64,000 nucleotides of DNA from Aurelia coerulea (taxonomy: Eukaryota; Cnidaria; Scyphozoa; Semaeostomeae; Ulmaridae): assembly GCA_039566865.1 (NCBI GenBank), contig CM076944.1, forward strand, positions 19,428,501 through 19,492,500. Direction: 5' to 3'. Shown in pieces: positions 11,101-21,678 of this stretch. A model generated the notes under the pieces. That model searched no databases. It had not been told where the DNA came from and saw only the letters and a program-made list of their open reading frames with translations. Each line of letters starts with the position of its first letter. Position 1 is the stretch's first letter. A program made the translations under genes and the position numbers.

Positions 11101-12263
11101 AAGAGGAAATGTTCCATGAGGAGAATTTACTAGAGATAGGTAGTTTAAGTTCGAAAGAGAGTTACAAAGATGTCAAGGTGTCACCAAAGCTTGTCACAGC
11201 ACAGTCAGATGATTTAGAGTCTTTAATTCAGGAATTCAAGCCATTATTCACTGACAAACCAGGATCAACCAGGTTGATAGAGCATACCATCGATTTGACA
11301 AGCGACGTACCAGTTAGATCAAAGCCTTATTCAGTGCCATACGGAGTCAGAGAGTCACTTAGGAGTGATATTCAAGAGATGCAGGACCTTGGTATCATTA
11401 GAGACTCAAATTCACCATATGCATCACCTGTTGTTATCGTCAAGAAGAAGGATGGTTCAAATCGAATTTGTGTTGACTATCGAAAACTTAACAAGTTAAC
11501 AGTGTTTGATCCAGAGCCTATGGTAACATCAGAAGATCTTTTCAGAAGATTCAGTGAGGATAAACACTTCTCAAAGATCGACTTGAGTAAAGGATATTGG
11601 CAGATTCCAGTAGCAGAGAATGACATCCACAAGACTGCCTTTGTAACTCCGGATGGATCATATGAATTCTTAAAGATGCCTTTTGGGATGGTGAATTCAG
11701 CTGCAACACTAGTGAGAGCAATGAGGAAATTACTTGCAGGTTTAGATAACGTAGATAGCTACATAGATGACATCCTGATTCATACAAGAACGTGGGAAGA
11801 GCATATGCAAGCACTGAGAGAGTTGTTCAGTCGTATGTTGAAATGGGGTATCACTGCAAGACCTTCAAAATGTGTCTTTGGAGGAGAAGCAGTTGACTTC
11901 ATTGGACATCAGATTGGGAGGGGTGAACTTGGTTTACATGATGAGAATGTCAAGAAAGTTAGAGATGCACCAAGACCAAGAACAAAGAAAGAGGTAACGT
12001 CCTTCCTTGGACTCACTGGATATTACAGGAACTTTATTCCTAACTATGCAGCAATTGCATCACCATTGTCTGATCTAACAAAGAAGGGATTGCCAAATGA
12101 AGTAGAGTGGAATGATGCACACGAGAAAGCCTACGGGACGTTAAAGAAGATGACTGTAACTAAACCAGTTCTTCGCTTACCAGATATTACAAAGCCATTT
12201 GTATTGAGAACAGACGCATCAAACACAGGAATCGGTGCGTGCAGTGTTACTATAAGATCATGA
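8151..12263 (+). CDS. Gag-Pol polyprotein: gag, PR, IN, RT, partial RNase H
   Basis: A single 1370-aa frame starts at ATG 8151 with a charged coiled-coil (residues about 20-70), then a gag-like domain (about 95-255). Two CCHC zinc knuckles follow (CFICHKTGHKAFEC near 293, CFNCGGLNHEAKDC near 315). The protease has DTGCSG near 428. Integrase follows: an HHCC finger (HSSLMGGHMGIRK, then CDICQK) near 615-655, a D,D-35-E core (VDLIGP, LSDNGSQF, VEKFNGTLK) at about 683-790, and a GPY/F module (WKGPYNVEKR) near 918. RT comes last (ICVDYRKLN, LSKGYWQIP, MPFGM, YIDDIL near 1203). RNase H starts at RTDAS near 1353, then the frame ends at a TGA. The RT-after-IN order is the notable feature. Gag and pol are not separated by a frameshift. 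Confidence 0.93.
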   Translation: MDRLLQCGRELGLEGKDLQQFIEEQQIIERDERAENRRVELAKLELKVAIEKEKKETLEQERLKIQAVLELKSEGVDMSMNFQGTEGRQRAKGPKLPAFADGKDDLDSYLKRFERFAISNGWERYEWATALSALLTGKALDVYSRLPDDTALDYEKVKEALLIRYQLTEEGFKKRYRESDPEEGETPDQFYARIDGYLDRWVELSRTEKSYQGLKELINREQFLSRCQQDLAIYLKEVAPRDHDEMTKHAQQYLSAHGKKLARKRNRVGHNLESSSSQGQANVKAKDYGEFKCFICHKTGHKAFECNFEKKPERKCFNCGGLNHEAKDCPSPGQGRKKPPTKAAGSLSIKQELVDKENNDENIVRVATEAAATQADIESCIIGNELTIGCGKRIPIIKSACIKPAMGSEDSMPVVTGRVRDRSVSVLRDTGCSGVVIKRDLVTEEELTGRFGYMLLIDKTIRKVPIASVFIDTPYFTGEAEAQCLPDAMYDVIIGNIPNARGPEDPDPSWETACAVTRAQAKKGQGIPPLKVPDVTKCATVTREQLIQFQHDDDSLEKLRKFTEPKIKEDQSVHFEEKGGILYRVFSHPRVNGGNEIRQVVVPGNLRNQVIELAHSSLMGGHMGIRKTSDRILSNFYWPGLNDDVTRFCRTCDICQKTESKGRTAKVPLQKMPLIDTPFKRVAVDLIGPIFPSSEKGFRYILSLVDYATRYPDAVPLKNIDTETVAEALLDMYSRLGFPDEILSDNGSQFISECMEEVSRLLSIRQLTSTPYHPMCNGLVEKFNGTLKAMLRRLCSEQPRQWPRYINAVLFAYREVPQESTGFSPFELLFGRTVRGPIQILKELWTKEVQEEEVKTSYQYVVELRERLDQTLKIAQESLEKSQGRYKKYFDKKTKERSFQPGDQALVLLPTNNNKLLMQWKGPYNVEKRVNKNDYVIKIGTKSKVYHANLLRKYLNKEERDVSKNVRSSELLKAAAGDVGKELEEEMFHEENLLEIGSLSSKESYKDVKVSPKLVTAQSDDLESLIQEFKPLFTDKPGSTRLIEHTIDLTSDVPVRSKPYSVPYGVRESLRSDIQEMQDLGIIRDSNSPYASPVVIVKKKDGSNRICVDYRKLNKLTVFDPEPMVTSEDLFRRFSEDKHFSKIDLSKGYWQIPVAENDIHKTAFVTPDGSYEFLKMPFGMVNSAATLVRAMRKLLAGLDNVDSYIDDILIHTRTWEEHMQALRELFSRMLKWGITARPSKCVFGGEAVDFIGHQIGRGELGLHDENVKKVRDAPRPRTKKEVTSFLGLTGYYRNFIPNYAAIASPLSDLTKKGLPNEVEWNDAHEKAYGTLKKMTVTKPVLRLPDITKPFVLRTDASNTGIGACSVTIRS

Positions 12264-12723
<460 letters not shown>

Positions 12724-12790
12724 TAGAACACTCAGAAAGATTGACATACTGAACATAAAGGTTAAAGTTGAAAGACATCAAAGATGTCTC

Positions 12791-12804
12791 TTGAAGAACG
12801 GAGG
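12791..12804 (+). other. Polypurine tract candidate
   Basis: TTGAAGAACGGAGG abuts the 3' LTR and is purine-rich, as expected of the plus-strand primer site. Confidence 0.6.
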
Positions 12805-13120
12805 TGTCACACATTTATGTTCAGTCGTGTATTGTGTTGTTTGTTCCCGTGTTTTGTTTGTTGTATTGTCTTCTAGTATCTTATATTGTAGTGAACTGAC
12901 TATTGAGTAGAGGCCCCAAGAGGACTGGACACACATCGTTAATTTATTGAAGGTGTGACTTGTAACGCAACGTAATGGAGTGAGGTTGTTTATCGTTTTG
13001 GGGGAAGGTTTTTTTTTTCGGTGGAGTTAGCGCGTTGGAAAATGTCGTTGATATTAATTTATCCGAAGTATGGTTTCTTGATTACAAGTCGCTTTTAGGC
13101 CATTTATTATACTCGTGACA
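12805..13120 (+). repeat. 3' LTR
   Basis: 316 bp, same ends as the 5' LTR. It is followed at once by a retrotransposon RT fragment starting at the PQGSVLGP block. Confidence 0.92.
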
Positions 13121-14348
13121 GCCACAAGGCTCAGTATTAGGACCATTGTTTTTTCTAGTGTACATAAATGACCTTGTCGATAATGTTCACTCCGATGCGA
13201 GAATGTTTGCAGATGACACATCTCTTTTTTCTGTTGTAAATGAAGTCAATAGAACTGCAGAGGACTTAAATAGGGACCTTGAGACGGTACGTTTGTGGGC
13301 ATGGCAATGGAAAATGCAGTTCAATGCGGATAAAACTGAAGAAGTTATTTTTTCTTGCAAGAGACGTAAGCCCTCCCATCCTCCCCTGTCTTTGGGATCC
13401 AACGAGATAGATACAAAATCCGAGCACAAACACCTGGGACTAACTCTTGACTCTAAATTAAATTTTGAAAGCCATATTCGAGAAGCTAGTTTAAAAGCAA
13501 GAAGGGGTATCGGTATGATAAAATATCTTTCGAAATATGTTTCTAGAAATGTGCTCGATCAGATATATAAGCTCTATGTGAGGCCCCACCTGGATTATGG
13601 AGACATCATATATCATAGATATGATCCTGAAATGCAATCTGCTGTCACTCAAAGACTGGAGCATATTCAATATTCAGCTGCCCTGGCAGTCACTGGAGCA
13701 TGGAGAGGTACGAGTAGACAAAGACTCTACGAGGAATTAGGTTGGGAAAACTTGTATCAGAGAAGATGGTATCGACGTTTGTGTCATTTTTTCAATGTGA
13801 AAAAGTCACAATCCCCTCATTACTTGTTTGCGGAAATTCCAGATGAACGCGAACTTACCTACAATCTCAGAGCAACACGCGCTTACAACCAAAATTTTGG
13901 GCGAACTGTCCGTTTTTCGAATACGTATTTCCAAAATACTCTTTTTGAATGGAATCTTCTTTGTGATGATATAAAACATTCTGTAAGCATTGCTGAATTC
14001 AAACGTAAACTTCTTGCAGCCATACGACCATTAGGAAACTCTACTTATAACATTCATGACATTGACGGTGTTAGATCTTTAACAAAACTTCGCTTGAATT
14101 TTAGTGCATTAAACGAACATAGATTCCGGCATAACTTTGACTGTCTAAACCCGATTTGTAGTTGTGGAACTGGAAAAGAGGACAATGAACACTATCTCCT
14201 GCACTGCCCAGAGTTTGATTTGATGCGTGCAGATCTCTTTGGTCATCTCTCAGAAATCCCTGCCCTGGACATTACTGATATGGATACAACAGCCTTGTGC
14301 GATGTGTTTCTAGAAATATGCTCGATCAAATACATAAGCTCTATGTGA
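13121..14348 (+). pseudogene. Jockey-like RT fragment, C-terminal half
   Basis: The frame opens at the LTR border with PQGSVLGPLFFLVYIND, passes through catalytic FADDTSLF, the thumb (RPHLDYGDIIYH) and the C-terminal finger (CSCGTGKEDNEHYLLHC). It is about 45-60% similar by eye to the RT at 430-2673 and is a separate subfamily. The 5' part, including RT motif A, is absent on both sides of the LTR element, so the LTR element did not simply land inside an intact copy. The last 14 residues come from the duplicated segment at 14305-14443 read in a different frame, so the natural C-terminus is lost. Confidence 0.85.
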
Positions 14349-14443
14349 GGCCCCACCTGGATTATGGAGATATCATATATCATAGATATGATCCTGAAAT
14401 GCAACCTGCTTTCACTCAAAGACTGGAGCATATTCAATATTCA
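14305..14443 (+). repeat. 139-bp duplicated RT segment
   Basis: 14305-14443 repeats 13538-13676 with few substitutions, 767 bp downstream, in the same orientation. It replaces the end of the RT ORF. ATTCAATATT repeats follow. Confidence 0.88.
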
Positions 14444-14482
14444 TATTAATATTCAATATTCAATATCCTTTTATATGGCAGT

Positions 14483-15189
14483 TCACTCTTGAATATAATT
14501 AGCAATAGAATGATCATGGATGCCACTATAAGACCTAATTTCTGTACTTATCATGGTTAGGAAACTAATTGTAATCTGTACAACTGAGTATCTAGTATTA
14601 TTAACAGTATATGCATGACAAAAATCACTTTTTGGAAAACCCTCAGAGCGCCGTTGATTGTAGGATTTAAACCTAGCAACCACATTTGTTTTGAAATTCT
14701 GTTGCTCGGACAGCCATCGAAGCGTTTTGTGTTCAACTTGCAGAAGAACTAGCATTTCCATTCTCTGTTGAAGCATTGTAGATCTTGCAAAAGAGACAAC
14801 CCTTTTCATCCCACTGAAGACTCTTTCACAGTGCACATTAGTCAGGGGTGTCACGGCATGGCAGCAAGCTCCAATACTTTTACTGCCTGCGGGAGTGCTT
14901 CCTTCAATTCTGCCTTTTCTAGCACACTTAACAGGTCTCTAACTGTGGCTTTGACCTAATTTATGCTCTCTACATCTACTTCTACATCATTTGCAATTTC
15001 AAACAAATCATTCTCTTCAACTGTATTTGTGTCATCTTCCCTCTCTTCGATGGGATCTTGGTTGGCTCTAACCAATTTCCTGCGATTTTCCTTTTTCATT
15101 GCAACCATTTCATTCCGCTCTCTCAGCATCTTTGTCTGGGAGGGCTGACATTTCTTTGCTGTTGTACATAACAGTGAGACAGTTCTCAA
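14483..15189 (-). pseudogene. hAT-like transposase C-terminal dimerisation remnant
   Basis: The frame at 14483-14854 reads PLTNVHCERVFSGMKRV, then RMEMLVLLQVE, which matches the hAT dimerisation motif in which a conserved CER/SER-F-S-x-KR segment is followed by a hydrophobic helix. Upstream on the same strand, 15189-14956 encodes a Lys/Arg- and Glu/Asp-rich stretch (MLRERNEMVAMKKENRRK), then a stop. The next stretch (DLLSVLEKAELKEALPQAV) continues into the first ORF after a stop and frameshift near 14851. No DDE catalytic region, TIR or start could be assigned. It could also be a domesticated hAT-derived zinc-finger protein, but the breaks make function unlikely. Confidence 0.6.
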
Positions 15190-16345
15190 GGTCTGTTACG
15201 TCTGGAACTGCACACGGATAAATTCCGCGTAATTCACTTTAATTCTTCAGATAAGGATAATGTGGCCCCTCAGATATGAACAATCACAAATATAAAATTT
15301 GCTATTTGCCAAAGCCAATGGCAGTGTTCTCTCATCACAGGGGCCAAACTTTAGAATTTCAATTGCACTGGCCAAATGTGCACTCCCGCAGCAACCGAAA
15401 TAGTTGGGGGTTAGAGAAAAATGTTTAGATTTTTTCTAGACAAACCAATGCACCTAATGTCCATGGCAGAGACAGAAATCCCTCTCATGAAATAAAGGAG
15501 CATGGCACGATTTTAGGTTGTGGGTGGGCGGGTGAAAGAAATCGCAAAAACCAACGAAATGCCAGATCTTTACCAAGCTTTTCTGCTTTGCTTTCTGCGT
15601 CCAAATGCGAATGCAACGTGTCACAATTTTGGCGTTTAAACTGAATGCGAAAACCAAATCGAAAGATTTTCAAACCTAAGCTATTGTCTATGAAATGCAT
15701 ACTGCGAAAGATTGACTGCTTTGTTGGTCAACCTATTTCTACGCTGCTAGTAAAAGTATTCTTTTGTAAACCAACCAAATGCGAGGCAGGCAGTGTTCCA
15801 AATAGTTGGAAAAGTGAATAAACAATCTTCTGGGAATTGAGTGACACTTGTTTTTTACGCACGTAACAATGAGCAAATTTACGAATCACCGAGCACAAAG
15901 ACTGATTGCTGAAAACAGTTTTCGTTTGCAAAAAACAACAAGAGGCGATGCATGCAGCGTGCTAAATTATTAGAAAGGTGAATAAAACAATCTGCTGATA
16001 ATTGAGTGATACGTGTAGTTACCCATATCATAAACAAAACGAATCGTAATCAAGGTTGTGGGACACCTTTTATGAACAAACGCTCGCAGCATCTTCCGCG
16101 AATTAGCTGGGATATAAAATTTCATTCTTATCCCTATTATGAGTCCTCTGAACTCTCGCAATGGCGCTTTCTTCATTTTCTGGAAAATGCGAAGGATGAA
16201 CAAGTTTCATCCAATGGAACTTTTTCAAATTCTCAAATCGCCAACCAGTTATACTCAGAGAAATTAACCGTCACTATAGTTCTCTTGAGCTATTGTGTTC
16301 TGAACTGGTAGTCAGTAGTCAATATTATTTTCAATTGATCAAAGG
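15190..16345. other. Non-coding stretch, no gene seen
   Basis: Two loosely similar passages (GTGAATAAACAATCTTCTGG near 15816 and a variant near 15978) suggest an old duplicated repeat. The 101-codon frame at 16006-16311 has no recognisable domain. Confidence 0.4.
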
Positions 16346-16349
16346 ATGA

Positions 16350-18248
16350 TTTTTCTCAGATCTGTCCACTTCCTTAAATCGTGCATTAGATCGGTACGAT
16401 AACATTATTTTAATGGGCAATATCAATATTGATACTCAAAATAAAACAGATCCTGGTTTTGACAAATTGGCTTCTTTTTGTGATGTGTTCGGTCTGTCCA
16501 ATTTAGTGACGTCGAAAACTTGTTTCACAAAGAACCATAGCTCATCTATTGATGTTATTTTAACGAATAGGCCCAGGTCTTTCCAGAAAACTTCCGTTTT
16601 TGAAGTAGGTCTAAGTGACTATCATGGTCTCGTAGCTACCACTATGAAATCAACTGTTCCTAGGCTAAAACCGAAACAAATAAAATACCGCAGCTACAAA
16701 AAGTTTGTTCCTGAAAATTTCTTGAATGATGTAAAGCAAGCCCAATTTGAATGCAATGCAACTAACCCTGACAAATCCTACGATCATCTGACCAATACTT
16801 TCCGAAATATAGTGGACAAACACGCTCCCATCAAGACAAAGTTTCTGAGGGGAAATAATGCACCCTTTATGAATCCAGAGCTGAAAAAAGCTATGTATAC
16901 TCGTTCTAGGTTTAAAAGAAGATTAAATAAACACCCTTCAAACCAAAATGAAGTGGCTTTCAAGAAGCAACGAAATCGCTGCGTTGCCCTACGTAAAAAA
17001 GCCATCAAGAATCATTTCAAGAGAGTCACCAGCAATGGTCCCATGTCCAATAAAGCTTTCTGGGATCTGGTGAAACCTTTTCTCTCAAATAAGGGTGTGC
17101 TAGCTGGTACTGACATCTCACTGGTTAAAGATGACAAAATAGTTACCAATGATCATGATTTATGTGAGATCTTTAACGATTATTACATAAATATCGTCGA
17201 AAATACGTCTGGTAAGAAACCTTCCAGCATTGCAGATACGAATTCGATTGAGGACGATCGAGAAATTGTCAAGTTAATTCTCGATAAATATAAGGACCAT
17301 CCGAGTATTCTAGCCATACTTCAAGACCCTGAACATACTTTTGAATCCTTTTCTTTCAATGAGGTTACTGCTAGAGATGTATGGCTCCAACTGAGAATGC
17401 TCGATGGCAGTAAATCAACAGGTGTTGATCAAATTCCACCAAAACTTGTTTCTTTGGCTAGCGATGATTTAGCTATCCCTCTTACTAACGCCATCAATTG
17501 CAGCATTCGCAATTTCATATTTCCCCAGAATGCAAAAACTGCAGCAGTCTGCCCTTTAGACAAAGGTGAACCCGTTCGTACTGTGGAGAGAAATTATCGT
17601 CCAGTCAGTATACTTAACACTTTTTCCAAAATCTTTGAAAAAAGTCTAAAGGAACAGCTCAGCCCCTTCCTTGATAAGACCCTTTCGATTTTCATTGCAG
17701 CTTATCGAAGAGCCTATAGTACACAGCATGTTTTGATTAAACTCGTAGAAGAGTGGAAATCTAAGCTTGATCATAACTTCATGGTAGGGTCCGTCTTGAT
17801 GGATCTGTCAAAGGCTTTTGATTGCATCCCGCACGATTTGATAATAGCCAAACTTCATGCATATGGCTTTGATGAAAATGCATTGGTTCTTGTCTATTCC
17901 TATCTGAAAGGACGGAAACAGAGTGTCCGGATAAATAATGTCTGCAGTTCTTTTCAAGAAATAGTATCAGGAGTACCCCAAGGATCAGTTTTAGATCCTA
18001 TTCTTTTCAATTTCTATATAAATGATCTTTTCTCTTTCATAAAGCAAGCAACCATGTACAATTATGCTGATGATAATACGCTTGCTTTCTTTTCCAAATC
18101 CTTGCCGGATCTTGTCAAGGTTCTTGAAAGTGATGCAAACAGCGCTCTCTCTTGGCTCGAACAAAATGAAATGATTGCTAACCCTAACAAATTCCATGCA
18201 CTTTTTGTTAAAAAAAGACCAGACAAACACTTGTGGAATAAATCTTGA
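16350..18248 (+). pseudogene. Endonuclease C-term, linker and RT of a CR1/L2-like element
   Basis: The frame is open from 16350 with the first ATG at 16413. It begins in the apurinic-type endonuclease with ILMGNINIDT (normally GDFN) and the terminal signature SSIDVILTNRP and GLSDYHGLV. A basic linker follows (FKRRLNKHPSNQNEV), then RT: NYRPVSILNTFSKIFE, VLMDLSKAFDCIPHD, GVPQGSVLDPILFNFYIND and catalytic YADDNTLAF near residue 545 counted from the ATG. GD to GN in the endonuclease motif would damage a metal-binding residue. The frame is lost after VKKRPDKH near the A-run at 18209-18216; the thumb continues in the next feature. Confidence 0.85.
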
Positions 18249-18915
18249 TTTCCAAGGACATTCTATCAAGTCTGAGGAGACTGTTAAACTCTTAGGTGTA
18301 ACACTAGATTACAAATTGAACTTTGACCCACACATATCAAACCTTTGCAAAAAAGCCGCGGCACAATTAAACGTTCTTAAACGACTTAAGTCATTTATTG
18401 GTTTTGCTGAAAAAGAAGTTTTGGTTCAGAGTTTCGTTTACTCGAATTTTAACTACTGTCCTTTAGTTTGGTATTTTTCATCTTCAAAATCAGTCCAGAA
18501 AATTGAAAGAATACAGGAACGCGCGCTTAGATTTCTGTACAATGATCACAAAAGCTCCTATAATGATCTTCTTATTAGGTCAAAAAGATGCACAATGCAA
18601 GTTGCTCGGCAAAGAACCCTCTGTGTCGAAATCTTTAAGACAATAAACAACTTGAATCCATCTTTTATGCATAACATTTTTAGTTCAAGAAGTTCAAAGC
18701 ATCCATCTCGGAATCCCAACAATTTAAATCATTTTCGACCAAATCAGGTAACTTTCGGTTCCAAGAGCCTTAAAGCTATGGGACCTCAGATCTGGAACTG
18801 TTTGCCAAATGAACTAAAATCATCTGAAAATCTTAACAGTTTCAAGAGTATGATAATACAATGGAATGGCCCTATCTGTAAATGCAATGCTTGTAAATTT
18901 AATAATATCCTGTAG
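18204..18915 (+). pseudogene. RT thumb and C-terminal domain of the same element
   Basis: Continuation of the RT after a one-base shift. It reads INLDFQGHSIKSEETVKLLGVTLD, then the conserved WYFSSSKSVQKIERIQERALRF helix and the terminal block NHFRPNQVTFGSKSLKAMGPQIWNCLPNELK found at the end of CR1/L2-type RTs. It ends at TAG 18913-18915. The overlap with the previous frame is only the slippage zone. Confidence 0.85.
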
Positions 18916-19034
18916 ATTTGTCCATTTATGTCCACATAGTTCTGATATTTTAGCTTATGTATTTACGTATTAATTTCCTTAGTTATTTCCTTTTTCATTT
19001 TTCATTTTACTGTTAGATTCGATTTAGATTAGTT

Positions 19035-19080
19035 GTATGTATGTATGTATGTATGTATGTATATATATATATATATATGT
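19035..19080. repeat. (TATG)n(TA)n simple repeat
   Basis: 3' tail of the CR1/L2-like element and left border of PLE-b. Confidence 0.9.
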
Positions 19081-19082
19081 AT

Positions 19083-20254
19083 ACCCCACAATAGGTAAAG
19101 ACTGCCTATACTATGGCAGGTACATAGACGACATCCTTTTAATCTACAAAGGCAGCGAAAGAGAATTCAAGACGTTCGCTGAGCAACTCAACACAAAACA
19201 CCCATCAATAAAGTTCGACTATGAAATTTCAAAAACATCAATCCCTTTCCTAGACACCTGTATCTATATAGACGACAACAGACAACTACAAACAACTCTA
19301 TTCACCAAACCAACTGACACACACAACTACCTACACTATAAATCAGCCCACCCCAGACATCTTAAGAACAGTTTACCCTATTCACAAGCTCTTAGACTTA
19401 GAAGGATATGCACAAAAGATGACCAACTAGGTAGCAACTGCAAAAAAATGGAAGAAAATTTTCTCCGACGAGTATATCATAAAGAGAATCTCCAAGAACA
19501 AATCGGTAAAGCCATCATAACCCCAAGAGACACGACATTAAGGAAAGTTTCAAAGAAGCGATCCACAAGAATCCCCCTAGTCACTACCTTTAATTCTACA
19601 CTGCCCCAAATTGGTAAAATCTTGAAAGAAAGATGGGATATTTTAAACATAAAGCCCAAACTCAAGAAACTCTACTCGGAACCTCCGATAATTGCATTTC
19701 GTCGATGCAAGAACCTGAGAGAAATAATTGGCAGCAACACTATCATCAATAACAAAGTTAAAAGAAAAAAAGCCAACAAAAGAACAATTAAATACTGCTC
19801 ACCATGTAATACCAAAAGAAGCCTATGCTGCAACCATGTCATTAAAACTAATTCATTTACTAGCGTAAATACCCACAAAACCTATAAAATCTTTCACGAA
19901 TCTAACTGCAAAAGCATGAACGTAATATATCTCCTTGAATGCACCCGCTGTAAGAAACAATATGTCGGCAAATCAGAATGGCCTTTCAACTACAGACTTA
20001 ATAATTACCGTTCTCGTGTAAAATCAGCGCAATACGACAAGCTCCTTCCGGTAGAAAAACATTTCAAAGAGCAAAATCACGTCTTCGAAAGAGACGCAAG
20101 ATTCATAATAATCGAGAAGATCGAAAAAGAAAACGTCCAAAATATGACACATTTATTAGAAACACACGAAGACAGCTGGATTAAACGACTGCAGACTCTT
20201 TCCCCTAAAGGACTGAACAATAAACTTAACCACCCCGACAACTATAAATCATAA
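19083..20254 (+). CDS. Penelope-like element PLE-b: RT C-term plus GIY-YIG endonuclease (truncated)
   Basis: About 390 aa of a Penelope-like polyprotein, uninterrupted to TAA at 20252-20254. It starts inside the RT palm just before catalytic RYIDDILLIY, followed by ISKTSIPFLDT (motif D region) and the thumb (SLPYSQALRLRRIC). A Cys-rich linker (CSPCNTKRSLCCNH) follows. The GIY-YIG nuclease reads VIYLLECTRCKKQYVGKSEW with NYRLNNYR, and ends with LETHEDSWIKRLQTLSPKGLNN, where the Glu and Asn are typical of the nuclease. The N-terminal half is absent; the initial Tyr-Val codons come from the simple repeat. It could not make a whole RT. Confidence 0.9.
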
Positions 20255-20744
20255 AAATCCCCTAAATAATCCATGGTCACTGTCACAGCAACGCTTGTCA
20301 AGGATTGCTGCCAACTTTTACTGGGTCCATCGATACCATCCTCTATTCCGCGCCAGCCCTCTCTAATTCCAACTGCTGGGATTTCTGGATCAAGACTTAT
20401 CACATCTTCATATATCTGGTTCATATCCAAGGCTTCCAGTGTCCTTTGAAAATCTTCTATGATAAATGAAATCTTGACAGATGAAATCATAGATGAAAGT
20501 TTGATGGAATCAAAGCGAGTGCAGGTTGACAATTTATTGAATAGATCGCTTGGAAGTTATGCTTTCGATTTCATAAAACATGACAATTCATTTGAATCAA
20601 AGAAGAACCAATGTTTTAGGAGGAAATATCGTTGAATTTATAAAATCGGCTTGACTGAAATTATACCTTAAGTTTGACAAATGTGCTACCAAATGCGAGT
20701 ACTATTAGTAGTTCTTTACGCTTAGAAAAGAAACAGGTATCAGG
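20255..20744. other. No gene seen
   Basis: About 490 bp between PLE-b and the SGNH-like fragment. The 96-codon minus-strand frame at 20242-20532 shows no domain; part of 20.45-20.6 kb may be ORF1 debris of the downstream CR1-like element. Confidence 0.4.
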
Positions 20745-21170
20745 GTGCATTTCTGCCTTTTCAAACATAACGGCGACATCACAAGCAACAGCCAATACAA
20801 ATGCAAATACTGCAGGAGATTCAACAAATTTAGCAAGAAAACCAACAGGATTATCTTTTGGGAGGAACCACCTATTCGAAATTGTACAGAGGTGATAGGA
20901 GACTCAATGATGAAACACATAATGGGATACAAGATGAGTGAAGCAACAGGAGGATCAGAGAAAATATTTGTGCATGCTTTTAATGGAGCCACAACAGATC
21001 ACATGAATAGTCAAAAGATGAAAGTGCTGTGCGCACGTGAAGAATTACCATTCATAAACAATGACAATATAGATCCAATGCATCATTTAAATAGAAGTAA
21101 TCTACATCTGAATGCAGAAGGAACACGTCTCCTGGCAAATAATTTTTTGAACGCCTTAGGCCATTATTGA
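20745..21170 (+). pseudogene. CR1-like ORF1 fragment with SGNH/esterase-type domain
   Basis: The frame contains VIGDSMMKHIMGYKM, the block I of SGNH/GDSL hydrolases (G-D-S), then KIFVHAFNGATTDHM and a terminal block MHHLNRSNLHLNAEGTRLLA resembling the D-x-x-H region. CR1-like retrotransposons are known to carry such a domain in ORF1. The middle of the domain, about 60-80 residues, appears deleted between SQKMKVL and CAREELPF. The upstream KCKYCRRFNKFSKK resembles a zinc-binding lead-in. A homologous C-terminal piece is at 54303-54512. A Glu/Asp-rich stretch (VSDLEQEASDTASETSEVD) continues to about 21365, leading to the endonuclease ORF. Confidence 0.7.
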
Positions 21171-21423
21171 CTTAGGACTTAGGAACGGTATAGAGTCAAG
21201 ATCAAGAGATGTTCAGGATACTATGGAGCCTGTAAACACGTTAGGAACTAATCAGGTGTCGGATTTGGAACAAGAGGCTTCTGACACTGCATCTGAAACC
21301 TCTGAGGTTGACCTCCCTGATGATATTGATGCTCGGTCCAAATTAAAGCTACTAATCGAAGGATGAGACAAGCGACGACAATCATTGTATATTTCATTAT
21401 TCTTCATATAGACATTCCAGTAA

Positions 21424-21500
21424 AGTTGACAAAAATCGGTGGTTGACAAAATCAGTAGTTGACACAAATCGATAGTTGACATAAATCAGTAGACATAAAC
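21424..21500. repeat. Tandem repeat, about 18-bp unit (AATCRGTRGTTGACA)
   Basis: Four imperfect copies of the phrase ATCAGTAGTTGACA occur head to tail in the space between ORF1 and ORF2 of the CR1-like copy. Confidence 0.75.
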
Positions 21501-21533
21501 GGTTAAGAAATTATTGAATTAAACATGTTGTAC

Positions 21534-21562
21534 GTTTCGAACCTGTCTAGGTTCATCATCAG
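21534..21562 (-). ncRNA. Hammerhead-ribozyme-like core
   Basis: On the minus strand CTGATGA (21562-21556) is followed by a 6-bp perfect stem GAACCT/AGGTTC with a 4-nt loop, then GAAAC (21538-21534) and GTA. This is the conserved core of a hammerhead with a normal stem II. Stem III would be minimal, as reported for Penelope-linked hammerheads. Stem I is not evident by eye. No Penelope ORF directly adjoins it. Confidence 0.5.
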
Positions 21563-21678
21563 CAATTAATTAAGAGATAAACAGTAATTTATACCCTAAG
21601 ATAAACAAGAGTTAAGGGAAAAACAAGCGTGAGTTACATTTCACGCTACTAAGGTTAAGGAATGTAGGTAGAGTAATC

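Larger units (their letters stand above)
16346..19080 (+). mobile_element. CR1/L2-like non-LTR retrotransposon, 5'-truncated
   Basis: Contains the end of an endonuclease, a linker and a full RT, with one frameshift, then a 3' UTR ending in a (TATG)n(TA)n simple repeat at 19035-19078. A microsatellite tail rather than poly(A) is typical of CR1/L2. The Penelope fragment PLE-b starts at the end of that tail. Confidence 0.8.

Noticed and set aside
16006..16311. 101-codon ORF
   Set aside because: No motif, no splice or promoter context, and AT-rich chance ORFs of this size are common here.
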